Shown piece after piece: positions 8,736 to 16,628 of a DNA stretch of 41,566 bases; within the stretch, counting starts at the first letter, position 1, and each line of letters begins with the position of its first letter. This DNA is from Calditrichota bacterium (GTDB lineage: Bacteria > Electryoneota > AABM5-125-24 > Hatepunaeales > Hatepunaeaceae). The notes beneath the pieces are model-generated. The model saw only the letters and a program-made list of their open reading frames with translations. It did not search any database and was not told the origin of the DNA. The stretch lies in NCBI GenBank assembly GCA_018644935.1, contig JABGPL010000013.1, positions 1-41,566 on the forward strand, in the 5' to 3' direction. The position numbers and the translations under genes are program-made.

Positions 8736-9826
8736 AAATAGCCTATCTTCTTCCAAATCTTCATATTACCGGAGGAGCTCGATCAGCAGTTGAACTTGGT
8801 GGAAGAATGATGAAAAGAGGGCATGAGTTTAATATATTAATACCATCGGGACGCAAAAAGCTAAACGTTGCCGAAGGGATAAATGTCATAGAATGTGGAT
8901 GGAAGGTGAGCAGCCCGTTGCTTGCTGTACCAACCGGATTGCTGGGAATGCTGCAGAAAATGCCACCCGCTGATATTGTGATTGGATCAATGCCGACTCA
9001 TTCTCTGACAGCCAAATTTATCGGGAATCGAATGGGCATTCCAGCAGTGAACTATGTATTGGGAAATGATGTTCATTTTTTTGATGATAACAATTTTCTA
9101 AAATCATCATTTCTTGTTTATCTATATAAACTGATTGCCAAATTTGCCATTAAAAGCAAGTACATGATAACCAATTCTCATCAAACTGCGGTTTGGTTAG
9201 TGAGTGAAGGTGGAAACCGACCATGTGCCATTGTCAACAGCGGTTATAATCCCGAATTATTTTTCCCATCATCAGATAAAAGGCTGGATAGACAGGCAAT
9301 GCGTCTAATCACTATTGGAAAGAAGCAGCCTGCGAAGGGTTTTCCAGACCTGATTGATGCTCTAAACATGGTAGATCAGAAAGAGTGCCAATTCACCCTG
9401 GTAGTGGTTTCTCAGGACAATCTGGATATGTCTTCAGCAAAATTCAATTTCCAAATAGAGAAGCCTCAATCAGATGTGGAGCTTGCTAACCTCTACAGGT
9501 CTGGTGATATCTATATCAATAGTTCTTGGTCTGAAGGATTTGGTCTGCCTTCTCTCGAGGCTCAGGCTTGCGGATTAGCTATTGTTTCCACAAATTGTGG
9601 GGGTGTGAGAGAATTTCTGAAAGATGGAGAAAATTCTCTAATCGTTCCGCCAAGAGAACCATTGTCATTGTGCCGGGCTATTGAACGTTTGATTAAGGAC
9701 AATAAACAGAGAAGCAGTTTAATCGAGGCTGGATTAAAAAGTTGTCAGAAATTTACTTGGGAAGTTGTTTCAGCAAAGTTTGAAACGATACTCAAGGAAA
9801 TAAAAGCAGATTTTACAGATGTGTAA
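8732..9826 (+). CDS. Glycosyltransferase family 4 (GT-B)
   Basis: A protein of about 364 residues with the two Rossmann domains of GT4. It opens with 'MKIAYLLPNLHITGGARSAV', the glycine-rich loop near the acceptor site. The donor site is in 'NSSWSEGFGLPSLEAQACG', which gives the E-x7-E pair (the E of SEGF and the E of SLEA) of retaining GT4 enzymes. An upstream TTG at 8657 would add 25 residues, but that extension lies wholly inside the preceding gene and does not resemble GT4. The ATG at 8732 overlaps the previous stop as ATGA. Donor and acceptor are unknown. Confidence 0.9.
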   Translation: MKIAYLLPNLHITGGARSAVELGGRMMKRGHEFNILIPSGRKKLNVAEGINVIECGWKVSSPLLAVPTGLLGMLQKMPPADIVIGSMPTHSLTAKFIGNRMGIPAVNYVLGNDVHFFDDNNFLKSSFLVYLYKLIAKFAIKSKYMITNSHQTAVWLVSEGGNRPCAIVNSGYNPELFFPSSDKRLDRQAMRLITIGKKQPAKGFPDLIDALNMVDQKECQFTLVVVSQDNLDMSSAKFNFQIEKPQSDVELANLYRSGDIYINSSWSEGFGLPSLEAQACGLAIVSTNCGGVREFLKDGENSLIVPPREPLSLCRAIERLIKDNKQRSSLIEAGLKSCQKFTWEVVSAKFETILKEIKADFTDV

Positions 9827-10745
9827 AAAGATCATATCTGTAATAATTCCAACTCACAAGTCGCTGAGCTTTTTAAAGAGAACAATCCTGTGTCTTGAAA
9901 AACAAAAGCCAGATACTTTTTTCTTTGAGTCAATAGTTGTAGATGATGGATCAAATGACAAAACTGAAGTATGGCTTCGAAGATATCAGGGTTCTCTTGA
10001 TCTAAAAAGTATTATATTTCCGAAAAACAAAGGAAGATCAGCAGCTCGAAACGCGGGAGTCAAGATATCGACATGTTCTTTACTTCTATTTCTCGATGGA
10101 GATATGGAATTTGATGAGTATTTTGTTTTGAATCACGCGAAATCACATTATAATGATAATCATGTAACTATCGGCAGAGTCAAGTATGACCTGATTTCCA
10201 GCTGTAGAGGGTATGCGAAATACCTTACAGGTCGTGGTGTGATGAAGCTTGATTCTCGGGAGATAATTCCGGGGAGGTACTTCCTTAGCGGAAACTCCTC
10301 ATTGTCACGAGACCTATTTGATTCCGTTGGTGGCTTTGATGTGGGATTGAAAAGTTATGGTGAGGATATAGATTTTGGGGTCAGATTAGAATCTGAAGGT
10401 GCACAATTTCAATTCAACTCAGAATTGACTGTACAGCATCTTCATATTCGTTCACTGGATACGCTTTTTAAATTGTCGCGTGAATATGGGAGAGTCACAA
10501 TCCCTGAATTGGTGGAAAGATATCCAGAGTTAAGAAAAGAACTCAAGCTTGATTGGGTTCAAAAATCTGGGATTACCGGGATTATCAGAAGGTTGTTATT
10601 AAGGAGACCATTTTATTACATTGCGATTGTCATTGTCAGAGTTCTTAATGAATTTCGGGCTCCTGGTCTGCTGTACAGTTATCTGATTTTTCGCAATTAT
10701 TATTACGGTTATTTAGAACATACAAAAGAAGAAGCAAACACATAA
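9819..10745 (+). CDS. Glycosyltransferase family 2 (GT-A)
   Basis: A 308-residue GT2 enzyme. The N-terminal 'ISVIIPTHKSLSFL' strand, 'VVDDGSNDKT' nucleotide-binding loop, 'GRSAARNAGV' and the metal-binding D-x-D in 'LFLDGDMEFD' are all present in the standard order. They are followed by 'GGFDVGLKSYGEDIDFGVRL', the ED acceptor/base region. A hydrophobic patch near residues 262-275 ('YIAIVIVRVL') may anchor it to the membrane. The ATG overlaps the preceding gene by eight bases. With its two neighbours it forms a three-gene transferase block. The polymer or lipid it serves is not identifiable here. Confidence 0.9.
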   Translation: MCKKIISVIIPTHKSLSFLKRTILCLEKQKPDTFFFESIVVDDGSNDKTEVWLRRYQGSLDLKSIIFPKNKGRSAARNAGVKISTCSLLLFLDGDMEFDEYFVLNHAKSHYNDNHVTIGRVKYDLISSCRGYAKYLTGRGVMKLDSREIIPGRYFLSGNSSLSRDLFDSVGGFDVGLKSYGEDIDFGVRLESEGAQFQFNSELTVQHLHIRSLDTLFKLSREYGRVTIPELVERYPELRKELKLDWVQKSGITGIIRRLLLRRPFYYIAIVIVRVLNEFRAPGLLYSYLIFRNYYYGYLEHTKEEANT

Positions 10746-10746
10746 T

Positions 10747-11631
10747 ATGGCAACAATTTTAGATGGAAAAATTCTGTCTCAGAAAATCAGGGATGACCTG
10801 AAAAAGAGATTGGAAACACAAAAGGCAGAAGGGAAACCAACTCCCTTTCTAACGGCTATGCAAGTCGGTGAATATCTGCCATCAACAGTTTACATTCGCG
10901 CTAAGGAACGTGCATGCGCAGAGATCGGTTTTGGATTCAAGCACTATAAGTTGCCCGAATCGACTACAATGGAAGACCTAAAAGCCGCCGTTACCGAAGT
11001 AAACGATGATCCGGGGGTTCACGGCTTGCTTGTTCAAAGTCCTTTACCATCCCATTTGGATGAGATACAGGTTCAACGTTTGGTATCACCACTAAAAGAT
11101 GTTGACTGTTTCCATCCGGAGAATGTTGGCCTCCTCTACATCGGAGAACCAAGGTTTCAGCCCTGCACAGCCGCTGCCGTAATAGAGATGCTGTTGCATT
11201 ATGGATATAATCCAGCGGGTAAGAATGTTGCAATTGTCGGACGTTCCATTCTCGTTGGCAGACCACTTGCTGTGATAATGGGCTTAAAAGGACGTGGCGG
11301 AAATGCGACTGTAACATTGTGTCACTCCAGAACCAGAGACTTGCCTGATGTAATCAGGAAAGCAGATATTATCATTCCTGCTATTGGTCAGGCGGAGTTT
11401 ATTCGCGGTGATTGGGTGAAAAAGGGAGCAGTAGTTGTTGATGTTGGGATAAATCGGCTTGCAGATTCAACCAAAAAACGTGGATACAGGTTGGTTGGTG
11501 ACGTTGCATTTGCAGAGGTTGAACCCAAAGCTGAGGCAATAGCACCCGTTCCGGGTGGTGTTGGACCGATGACTGTAGCTATCTTATGCCGGAATTTGAT
11601 GCATGCTGCCGGTCTTGATGCTGGATTCTAA
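10747..11631 (+). CDS. folD: Bifunctional methylene-tetrahydrofolate dehydrogenase / methenyl-tetrahydrofolate cyclohydrolase FolD
   Basis: A 294-residue cytosolic enzyme that interconverts 5,10-methylene-THF, 5,10-methenyl-THF and 10-formyl-THF with NADP. The catalytic Tyr49 and Lys53 of the 'Y-x3-K' motif are present. So are the family blocks 'GLLVQSPLP', 'KDVDCFHPENVG', 'PCTAAAV', 'VVGRS.lVGRPLA' (as 'IVGRSILVGRPLA') and 'PVPGGVGPMTVA'. The length is normal (280-300). It follows the glycosyltransferases by one base, probably by operon convenience rather than function. The downstream intergenic region has a promoter, so the transcription unit may end near here. Confidence 0.97.
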   Translation: MATILDGKILSQKIRDDLKKRLETQKAEGKPTPFLTAMQVGEYLPSTVYIRAKERACAEIGFGFKHYKLPESTTMEDLKAAVTEVNDDPGVHGLLVQSPLPSHLDEIQVQRLVSPLKDVDCFHPENVGLLYIGEPRFQPCTAAAVIEMLLHYGYNPAGKNVAIVGRSILVGRPLAVIMGLKGRGGNATVTLCHSRTRDLPDVIRKADIIIPAIGQAEFIRGDWVKKGAVVVDVGINRLADSTKKRGYRLVGDVAFAEVEPKAEAIAPVPGGVGPMTVAILCRNLMHAAGLDAGF

Positions 11632-11650
11632 TAGAGATTTCAAGATTTTA

Positions 11651-11679
11651 TTGCAATTTCGTTTGTTTTAGGATATATT
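11651..11679 (+). promoter_or_regulatory. Putative sigma-70-type promoter for the TolB-like lipoprotein gene
   Basis: TTGCAA at 11651-11656 and TATATT at 11674-11679 are separated by exactly 17 bases. They match the consensus hexamers at four of six and five of six positions. Transcription would start near 11686, about 65 bases before the ATG at 11753, and would include the two palindromes at 11709-11738. Confidence 0.5.
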
Positions 11680-11708
11680 ATTAGATTCTAAACAATTTAC
11701 AATCGATT

Positions 11709-11738
11709 TTCGATCAATCGAATTTCGATCAATCGAAT
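11709..11738 (+). repeat. Two tandem 15-bp palindromic units, operator-like
   Basis: TTCGATCAATCGAAT occurs twice head to tail at 11709-11723 and 11724-11738. Each unit contains the inverted repeat TTCGAT-CA-ATCGAA. A partial third copy (AATCGATT) lies at 11701-11708. The block sits between the putative promoter and the ribosome binding site (GAGGG, 11742-11746) of the lipoprotein gene, where a repressor would act. The regulator is unknown. Confidence 0.6.
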
Positions 11739-11752
11739 TATGAGGGTCATTC

Positions 11753-12739
11753 ATGGGCTCAAAACGTCAATTGAGTTGTTTCGTGACTTTTTCTCTTTGC
11801 TTACTTCTGGCTGGTTGTGCAGGAGTAGGGGAGATGGGCAAGTCAGGCGATGCTGCTGATCAAAATGTTCTCGGGACAACAGGGAATTCTATCAGAGGGA
11901 CAGTTGTAAGTGTTCCTGAACCAGCAGAGCAACTTACAAGTGGACTTGCTGAAAATGGTAATGGCAATTTCCATCCAGATGGTAGCCGGATTATCTTTCA
12001 ATCCAACAGGGACGGAAAATGGCAGATTTATGAACTAAATCTCACGGATATGTCTGAATTGAGGTTACATGAATCTGATTTCATTGAAGAAAATCCAGTT
12101 TGGACATCCGATGGCAATTCCATTTTGTTTGTATCTTCTCCGGAAGGCGATGATGAGTGGAACAGAGATATCATGATGTTCACGCCTGAATTAACTGATC
12201 TAAAATCAGTTACCAATTCTCCCGGTGATGATTGGTATCCTGTTATTATGAATCAAGATTATTTTGTTTTCCTGTCCGAACGAGATTCTAATGTTGATTT
12301 ACCAGTACACGTCAGAGCAAATTCAGTTTATCTTGCAAACCTGAATGGTGGTACACCAACATTTTTATCCGGTACTTCTGACGATTTTAAAGCACCTACA
12401 GTCATTAATGATGAAAACATTCTGGTGCTCAACAAATACGACCAAATTGTTCTTTATGACCTTACTACCCGCATCTCACAAGCGGTTTCCCCGGCGGAAA
12501 TTGTTTGCGGATCTTCGGATTTTAGCAATGAAAAAAGCTGGATTGTGTTTACGGGGTCAAATGAAACCGGTGACCTGTTATATATTCTGGATACAAAAGA
12601 AGGTGTTTACCAGGAAATTAATACAGGTTTTGTGAACCTCAATAATCCACGTTTTTCTCCAGACAGTAAGTGGTTATTATTTGGTGCAGAAGTAGATGGG
12701 CATTTTCAACTTTTCCGTTTGAGTATTGCCTCATTGTAA
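11753..12739 (+). CDS. TolB-like beta-propeller lipoprotein (PD40 repeats)
   Basis: A 328-residue exported lipoprotein. The N-terminus has a signal peptide ending in the lipobox L-L-A-G-C, so Cys22 should be lipidated. The mature part consists of repeated 40-residue blades of the WD40-like/PD40 type: 'FHPDGSRIIFQSNRDGKWQIY' near residue 80, 'PVWTSDGNSILFVSS' near 120 and 'FSPDSKWLLFGAEVDG' near 305. This is the repeat family found in TolB. The gene is monocistronic, has its own promoter region, and lacks Pal, TolA or TolR neighbours, so it is probably not the canonical TolB. It may be a periplasmic or outer-membrane interaction scaffold. GAGGG six bases upstream supports ATG 11753. Confidence 0.85.
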   Translation: MGSKRQLSCFVTFSLCLLLAGCAGVGEMGKSGDAADQNVLGTTGNSIRGTVVSVPEPAEQLTSGLAENGNGNFHPDGSRIIFQSNRDGKWQIYELNLTDMSELRLHESDFIEENPVWTSDGNSILFVSSPEGDDEWNRDIMMFTPELTDLKSVTNSPGDDWYPVIMNQDYFVFLSERDSNVDLPVHVRANSVYLANLNGGTPTFLSGTSDDFKAPTVINDENILVLNKYDQIVLYDLTTRISQAVSPAEIVCGSSDFSNEKSWIVFTGSNETGDLLYILDTKEGVYQEINTGFVNLNNPRFSPDSKWLLFGAEVDGHFQLFRLSIASL

Positions 12740-12762
12740 GAATGGTGTGAAAATCATCGGAC

Positions 12763-12789
12763 TTGCTTGAAAGTTCAGGTTTTTATAAT
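12763..12789 (+). promoter_or_regulatory. Putative promoter for the pgsBCW operon
   Basis: A perfect TATAAT lies at 12784-12789, with a weak upstream element TTGCTT at 12763-12768 (15-base spacer, shorter than ideal). The hexamer is well placed for transcription of the pgs operon, with a leader of roughly 100 bases. AT-rich chance matches are possible here. Confidence 0.4.
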
Positions 12790-12810
12790 TATATTTTTTG
12801 CTATTTGATT

Positions 12811-12830
12811 TTGCGTTTTGTTTAACGCAA
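12811..12830 (+). promoter_or_regulatory. Palindrome in the pgsB leader (possible operator or hairpin)
   Basis: TTGCGTT and AACGCAA form a perfect seven-base inverted repeat around a six-base loop. It lies about 20 bases downstream of the putative -10 hexamer and 65 bases before pgsB. There is no T-run directly after it, so it is not a standard terminator. It may be a regulator site or a leader hairpin. Confidence 0.4.
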
Positions 12831-12895
12831 CATAGAGTTCTGCAATCTTTTGATGCGTTTAATTGTTCTGTAAATGATTTTACGCTCTGGCTTTA

Positions 12896-14065
12896 ATGTA
12901 CATACTTTTGCTGATACTGGTAGCCCTTTGCTGCTACGGTGCATGGGAATTCCGTGGCCACCAGGTGCGGCTAAAACGCATTCCAGTTCGAATTCACGTA
13001 AATGGTTCCCGAGGTAAATCTTCGGTTACCAGATTAATTGCTGCGGGTCTTCGGGCCGGAGGAAAGCGAGCTGTCGCTAAAACTACCGGCACCCTCCCTC
13101 GCATTATCGACCCACTCGGTCGAGAAATATCCATCAAGCGTAACCAACCTGCCAACATAATTGAACAGACGAAAATTCTCAGGTATATTGACAAGATGTT
13201 CAAGCCTGAAATTCTTGTCATTGAATGTATGGCTGTACTTCCTGAGTATCAATGGTTTTGCGAGAACAAGATCGTCCAATCTCAGATTGGCGTGATTACC
13301 AATGCTCGTCTTGATCATACAAATGAAATGGGAAAATTCCGAGAGCAGATTGCACGTTCTCTTTCAAATACTGTCCCCGAAAAAGGAGTGCTCTATACTT
13401 CAGAGAAAACCAATTTGAAAGTACTTAAGGACATCGGAAAATCAAAGGGCACTGAAGTCACTCGGTATGGTGGTCAGGGGATTACGCGTGAGGAGCTTAA
13501 CAGGTTCAGTTATATTGAACATCCTGCGAACATTGGATTATCGTTGGCAGTTTGTGAGAAAGTTGGAGTTGATAGAAATACCGCACTTGAAGGCATGTAT
13601 CAGGCTACACCAGATGCTGGAGCCCTACGAATAGCCATGTGCCAGGAAGGATCAAAGGAAATATTGTTTGCCAACGCTATGGCAGCTAATGATCCCGAAT
13701 CCTCACTTGCAATATTTAACGAGATTCAAGAGAGGTTTAATCCTCTTGGGAAAGTTATTTTACTATTGCATTCAAGATCGGACAGGCAGGACAGGAGTTT
13801 GCAGCTGATCGAGATGGCTGCACAGCACATAGAATTCGATTATTTGATGTTGACCGGTCAGAGCCTCAAAAGATTTATGGGTATCGTTTCCAAATTCAAA
13901 ATCCCAAAATCTAAGACTATAGGATTAGGGAACGTAAAACCAGATAAAGTCTACAGCGAAGCTTTTAAGCTCGTTGAAGACAGAGGTACTATACTGGGAA
14001 TTGGTAATGTTGGTGCGGGAGGACTTGATATCGCCCGTTATTTTTACAAAAACAGGAGATTATAG
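12896..14065 (+). CDS. pgsB: Poly-gamma-glutamate synthase subunit PgsB/CapB
   Basis: A 389-residue ATP-dependent amide ligase of the Mur-ligase-like PgsB/CapB family, which adds glutamate to a growing gamma-linked chain. After one N-terminal hydrophobic segment (residues 1-14) comes the P-loop 'NGSRGKSS' (residues 36-43, Lys41). It is followed by Mur-type blocks: 'TKTTG' (as 'AKTTGTLPR'), 'VIECMAVLPEYQWF', 'GVITNARLDHTNEMG' and 'GNVGAGGLDIARYF' near the end. Size and motif order match Bacillus PgsB (about 390). Three bases separate it from pgsC. The substrate is inferred to be glutamate from the family. Confidence 0.95.
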   Translation: MYILLLILVALCCYGAWEFRGHQVRLKRIPVRIHVNGSRGKSSVTRLIAAGLRAGGKRAVAKTTGTLPRIIDPLGREISIKRNQPANIIEQTKILRYIDKMFKPEILVIECMAVLPEYQWFCENKIVQSQIGVITNARLDHTNEMGKFREQIARSLSNTVPEKGVLYTSEKTNLKVLKDIGKSKGTEVTRYGGQGITREELNRFSYIEHPANIGLSLAVCEKVGVDRNTALEGMYQATPDAGALRIAMCQEGSKEILFANAMAANDPESSLAIFNEIQERFNPLGKVILLLHSRSDRQDRSLQLIEMAAQHIEFDYLMLTGQSLKRFMGIVSKFKIPKSKTIGLGNVKPDKVYSEAFKLVEDRGTILGIGNVGAGGLDIARYFYKNRRL

Positions 14066-14067
14066 CC

Positions 14068-14517
14068 TTGATCGAGATTGCGGTTGGGCTTGGAGTCGCT
14101 TTCAGCCTTGTGTTCCATGAGACCTTTGGGTTAGCGGCAGGTGGTATTGTAGTGCCTGGTTATATTGCACTTAACTTCCACAATCCAGAGAAGCTCATCG
14201 GTACCCTTATTGTTGCACTGGTAGTTTGGGCTTGTATTCGAATCATCAGCCAGTTTGTATTTGTTTATGGCAGACGTAGAATGGTGATTGCAGTACTGCT
14301 CGGATTTGTATTTGGCTATCTTTCCAGACAAGTATTCAATTTCGGAATATTTGATCTTCGCCTCGAGGCGATTGGATTCATTATTCCTGGGTTAATAGCA
14401 AACTGGATGGAACGACAAGGAGTATATAAAACCATAACCACAGTGTTAATGGGTGGTGCGATGGTACGTTTAGCGGTAATCGTTGTCACAGGTGGGAAGC
14501 TCATTCAAAATGTATAG
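14068..14517 (+). CDS. pgsC: Poly-gamma-glutamate synthase membrane subunit PgsC/CapC
   Basis: A 149-residue integral membrane protein with four hydrophobic segments, the size and topology of PgsC/CapC. The family-typical opening 'G.GVAFSLVFHETFGLAAGGIVVPGYIAL' is visible in pieces, as is 'GFIIPGLIANWMERQGVYKTI', where the conserved 'PGL.a.w..rQG' occurs. PgsC forms the membrane core of the polymerase with PgsB. The start is TTG, with GGAG about ten bases upstream. The 3' end overlaps pgsW by eight bases. No PgsA/CapA follows, unlike in Bacillus. Confidence 0.94.
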   Translation: MIEIAVGLGVAFSLVFHETFGLAAGGIVVPGYIALNFHNPEKLIGTLIVALVVWACIRIISQFVFVYGRRRMVIAVLLGFVFGYLSRQVFNFGIFDLRLEAIGFIIPGLIANWMERQGVYKTITTVLMGGAMVRLAVIVVTGGKLIQNV

Positions 14518-15637
14518 ACCAACGTTTCAATCAAAACTGTGGCTCGGGTTGGTGTCTGCGCTATTTTTAGTTCTTTTTTATTGGGCTGAAAATAGTCGTG
14601 TGAATGTCAGACCTGATGATTATGATGCGAAAATTGATGCATCTCGCATTATGGAAAAATCATTGCAGGTATTGGTGGACTTTCGCCTTCCCGGTGGTGT
14701 GCAGAGTAGCGGAGACAATGTAAAAGATCCGCTATCTTATACCATGTTGGGTGAGAAAGATAGCCCAATTACCACGGATGAAGGCCGGATCGAAGATAAA
14801 GTAACTGTTCTCAATCCCAATTTTGCTGCCGTTGTTGTGGATTTACTCTCGCAATCTGGTGTGAAGGAAGGAGATACAATTGCCATTGCACTAACCGGTT
14901 CAATGCCAGGGGCCAATTTGGCAGCATTCTCCGCTGCTAAAGCACTGGGATTGCATCCTGTCATCATTACTTCTGTCGGGTCATCGTGGTGGGGAGCAAA
15001 CGCTCCTGATTTTACATGGCTGGATATGGAGCGGGTTCTCTATGATGCTGAAATATTTGCTTTCCGCTCGATAGGTGCATCTGCAGGTGGAGGGGATGAT
15101 CAAGGTGGATTAAGACTTTCGGATATTGGTCAACAATTAATTGTTGATGCTATTTCACGCAACGATTTGACTTATATTCATGAGGGGAGTCTGTCTTCAA
15201 ATATCAAAGGTAGAACGGACCTTTACTCTCGACAGACTGATCTCACAAATTATAAGGCTTATCTTAATTTGGGTGGTGGAATCGCCTCAATTGGACATCG
15301 TGCAAATAGTGATTTAATTCCGAATGGGTACAGCAAAAGACTTCCACAGAAGAATTATCCGAACAGAGGAGTAATTCATTATTTTGCTGAGAATTCGGTC
15401 CCAATTATCCAGATAAATAATATTCCGGATATTGCTAAGGAATATAAATTGCAGATCGGACAATTACCTCTTCCAAAATCGGGAGTTGGACTGGTTTTTG
15501 AGCATGAGCGATATAATTTGACAATTGCATCCATCGCTTTGGGCTTAATGTTACTTGTTCTCATTGTCATGAAATATTTTGATTTGAAGAAATATAAATG
15601 GCAAGAGGAGAAAAACGACATGGATACGGTGGTTTAA
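14510..15637 (+). CDS. pgsW: Poly-gamma-glutamate system protein PgsW
   Basis: A protein of about 375 residues with one transmembrane helix near each end (residues about 7-24 and 335-352) and a large extracytoplasmic domain between them. It matches my recollection of the 'poly-gamma-glutamate system protein' family, which accompanies PgsB and PgsC in bacteria that lack PgsA. The central domain has 'VAIALTGSMPGANLAAFSA' and 'ITSVGSSWWGANAPDFTW'. The ATG at 14510 overlaps the pgsC stop. The TTG at 14483 would add nine residues from inside pgsC and is less likely. Its biochemical role is not established. Confidence 0.85.
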   Translation: MYRPTFQSKLWLGLVSALFLVLFYWAENSRVNVRPDDYDAKIDASRIMEKSLQVLVDFRLPGGVQSSGDNVKDPLSYTMLGEKDSPITTDEGRIEDKVTVLNPNFAAVVVDLLSQSGVKEGDTIAIALTGSMPGANLAAFSAAKALGLHPVIITSVGSSWWGANAPDFTWLDMERVLYDAEIFAFRSIGASAGGGDDQGGLRLSDIGQQLIVDAISRNDLTYIHEGSLSSNIKGRTDLYSRQTDLTNYKAYLNLGGGIASIGHRANSDLIPNGYSKRLPQKNYPNRGVIHYFAENSVPIIQINNIPDIAKEYKLQIGQLPLPKSGVGLVFEHERYNLTIASIALGLMLLVLIVMKYFDLKKYKWQEEKNDMDTVV

Positions 15638-15652
15638 TTTGGACTTCATATA

Positions 15653-16618
15653 GTGAACTCTTCGACATACAAAGCACTTTCTTCAGTATTTGTATTCTTG
15701 CTGATCTTCGGTTTTATTGGTGACGTTGCTGCAGAGGGGTGGGATCTTGTTGATCCAACTGTAGGTAAACTTTCCAAATTAAAAATTTCTGGAAAAACAC
15801 GTCAATATTTTGAGATATCCCCTACAGACACAACCGTAATTGAGGTTACTGGTCCAACAACTTTGAAAATTCTGACGCGAGCAGTTCTTTCCAAGAAGAA
15901 ACGAGATGTCCTTTATGGGTTAATTGTCTATCGTGATTTTAAAATTCGCAATTTTGTCGGCAGAGGGTCAAGTCTTGATAAATCGGCCTCCTACCCTAAG
16001 AAATCAAAACGACGGATTTCAGAATCTCGATCTATTGAGTTTGAGGTTCCCAGCGGTACTCATGTTTATCAAATTATTCGACCCAAAGGTTCGAAAAATA
16101 CTGTCTATGCCAGATTCCTAGTTCCTGAGGCGAATAAAAAAGATATAAATTACATCGCTTTCCTTCCGCGAATTTTTACAGAAGAGGTGATGCTTGAGAT
16201 TCGCGAACAAGAATATATCTATTATAGATCTTCGACAGGCAAACCAATTGAGATTGATGTAATAGGTCCGACACGGATTCGGGGACTCGCAAGGCTTGAA
16301 TTCGACCATTCTATTCGTGGAGATCAACCATATCGAGTTCAGATCAGTGAGAATGGCAAAATTATTACAACGATTCCCATCACAGCAAAAATTTCAGGTA
16401 CAGCAACCTATAGGGACCCGGGTGATAAAGTACCTGCTCGAGGTGAAAACTTCTACATAGATGTTCCTGCAGGATCACACAAAATTGAAGTCTCCACGCC
16501 AGATCCGGGTGTTTCTGTGCTTTTTAGATTTTACATACCTCAAAAGGATTTAGGAAATTCGACAACTCCGAAAAGCTCATCTCACGCTGGGCGGTTCGGT
16601 TTCGATAATAAATCTTAG
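15653..16618 (+). CDS. Exported protein with two duplicated domains, linked to the pgs operon; function unknown
   Basis: A 321-residue protein with a signal peptide (hydrophobic residues about 10-24, ending near VAA-E) and no other membrane segment, so it is probably periplasmic. It appears to be two copies of one beta-rich domain of roughly 120 residues. 'VIEVTGPTTLKILTRAVL' (near 65) matches 'EIDVIGPTRIRGLARLEF' (near 205), and 'IEFEVPSGTHVYQI' followed by 'ARFLVP' matches 'FYIDVPAGSHKIEV' followed by 'FRFYIP'. The start is GTG 15653, 15 bases after the pgsW stop. Ten bases separate it from the next gene, a likely outer-membrane barrel. I do not recognise the family. A role in moving or retaining polyglutamate across the periplasm is inference from position. 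Confidence 0.8.
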   Translation: MNSSTYKALSSVFVFLLIFGFIGDVAAEGWDLVDPTVGKLSKLKISGKTRQYFEISPTDTTVIEVTGPTTLKILTRAVLSKKKRDVLYGLIVYRDFKIRNFVGRGSSLDKSASYPKKSKRRISESRSIEFEVPSGTHVYQIIRPKGSKNTVYARFLVPEANKKDINYIAFLPRIFTEEVMLEIREQEYIYYRSSTGKPIEIDVIGPTRIRGLARLEFDHSIRGDQPYRVQISENGKIITTIPITAKISGTATYRDPGDKVPARGENFYIDVPAGSHKIEVSTPDPGVSVLFRFYIPQKDLGNSTTPKSSSHAGRFGFDNKS

Positions 16619-16628
16619 AGTTTCTAAA

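Noticed and set aside
14483-14509. Upstream TTG start for pgsW
   Set aside because: It lies inside pgsC. ATG 14510 places the transmembrane helix at the usual position.
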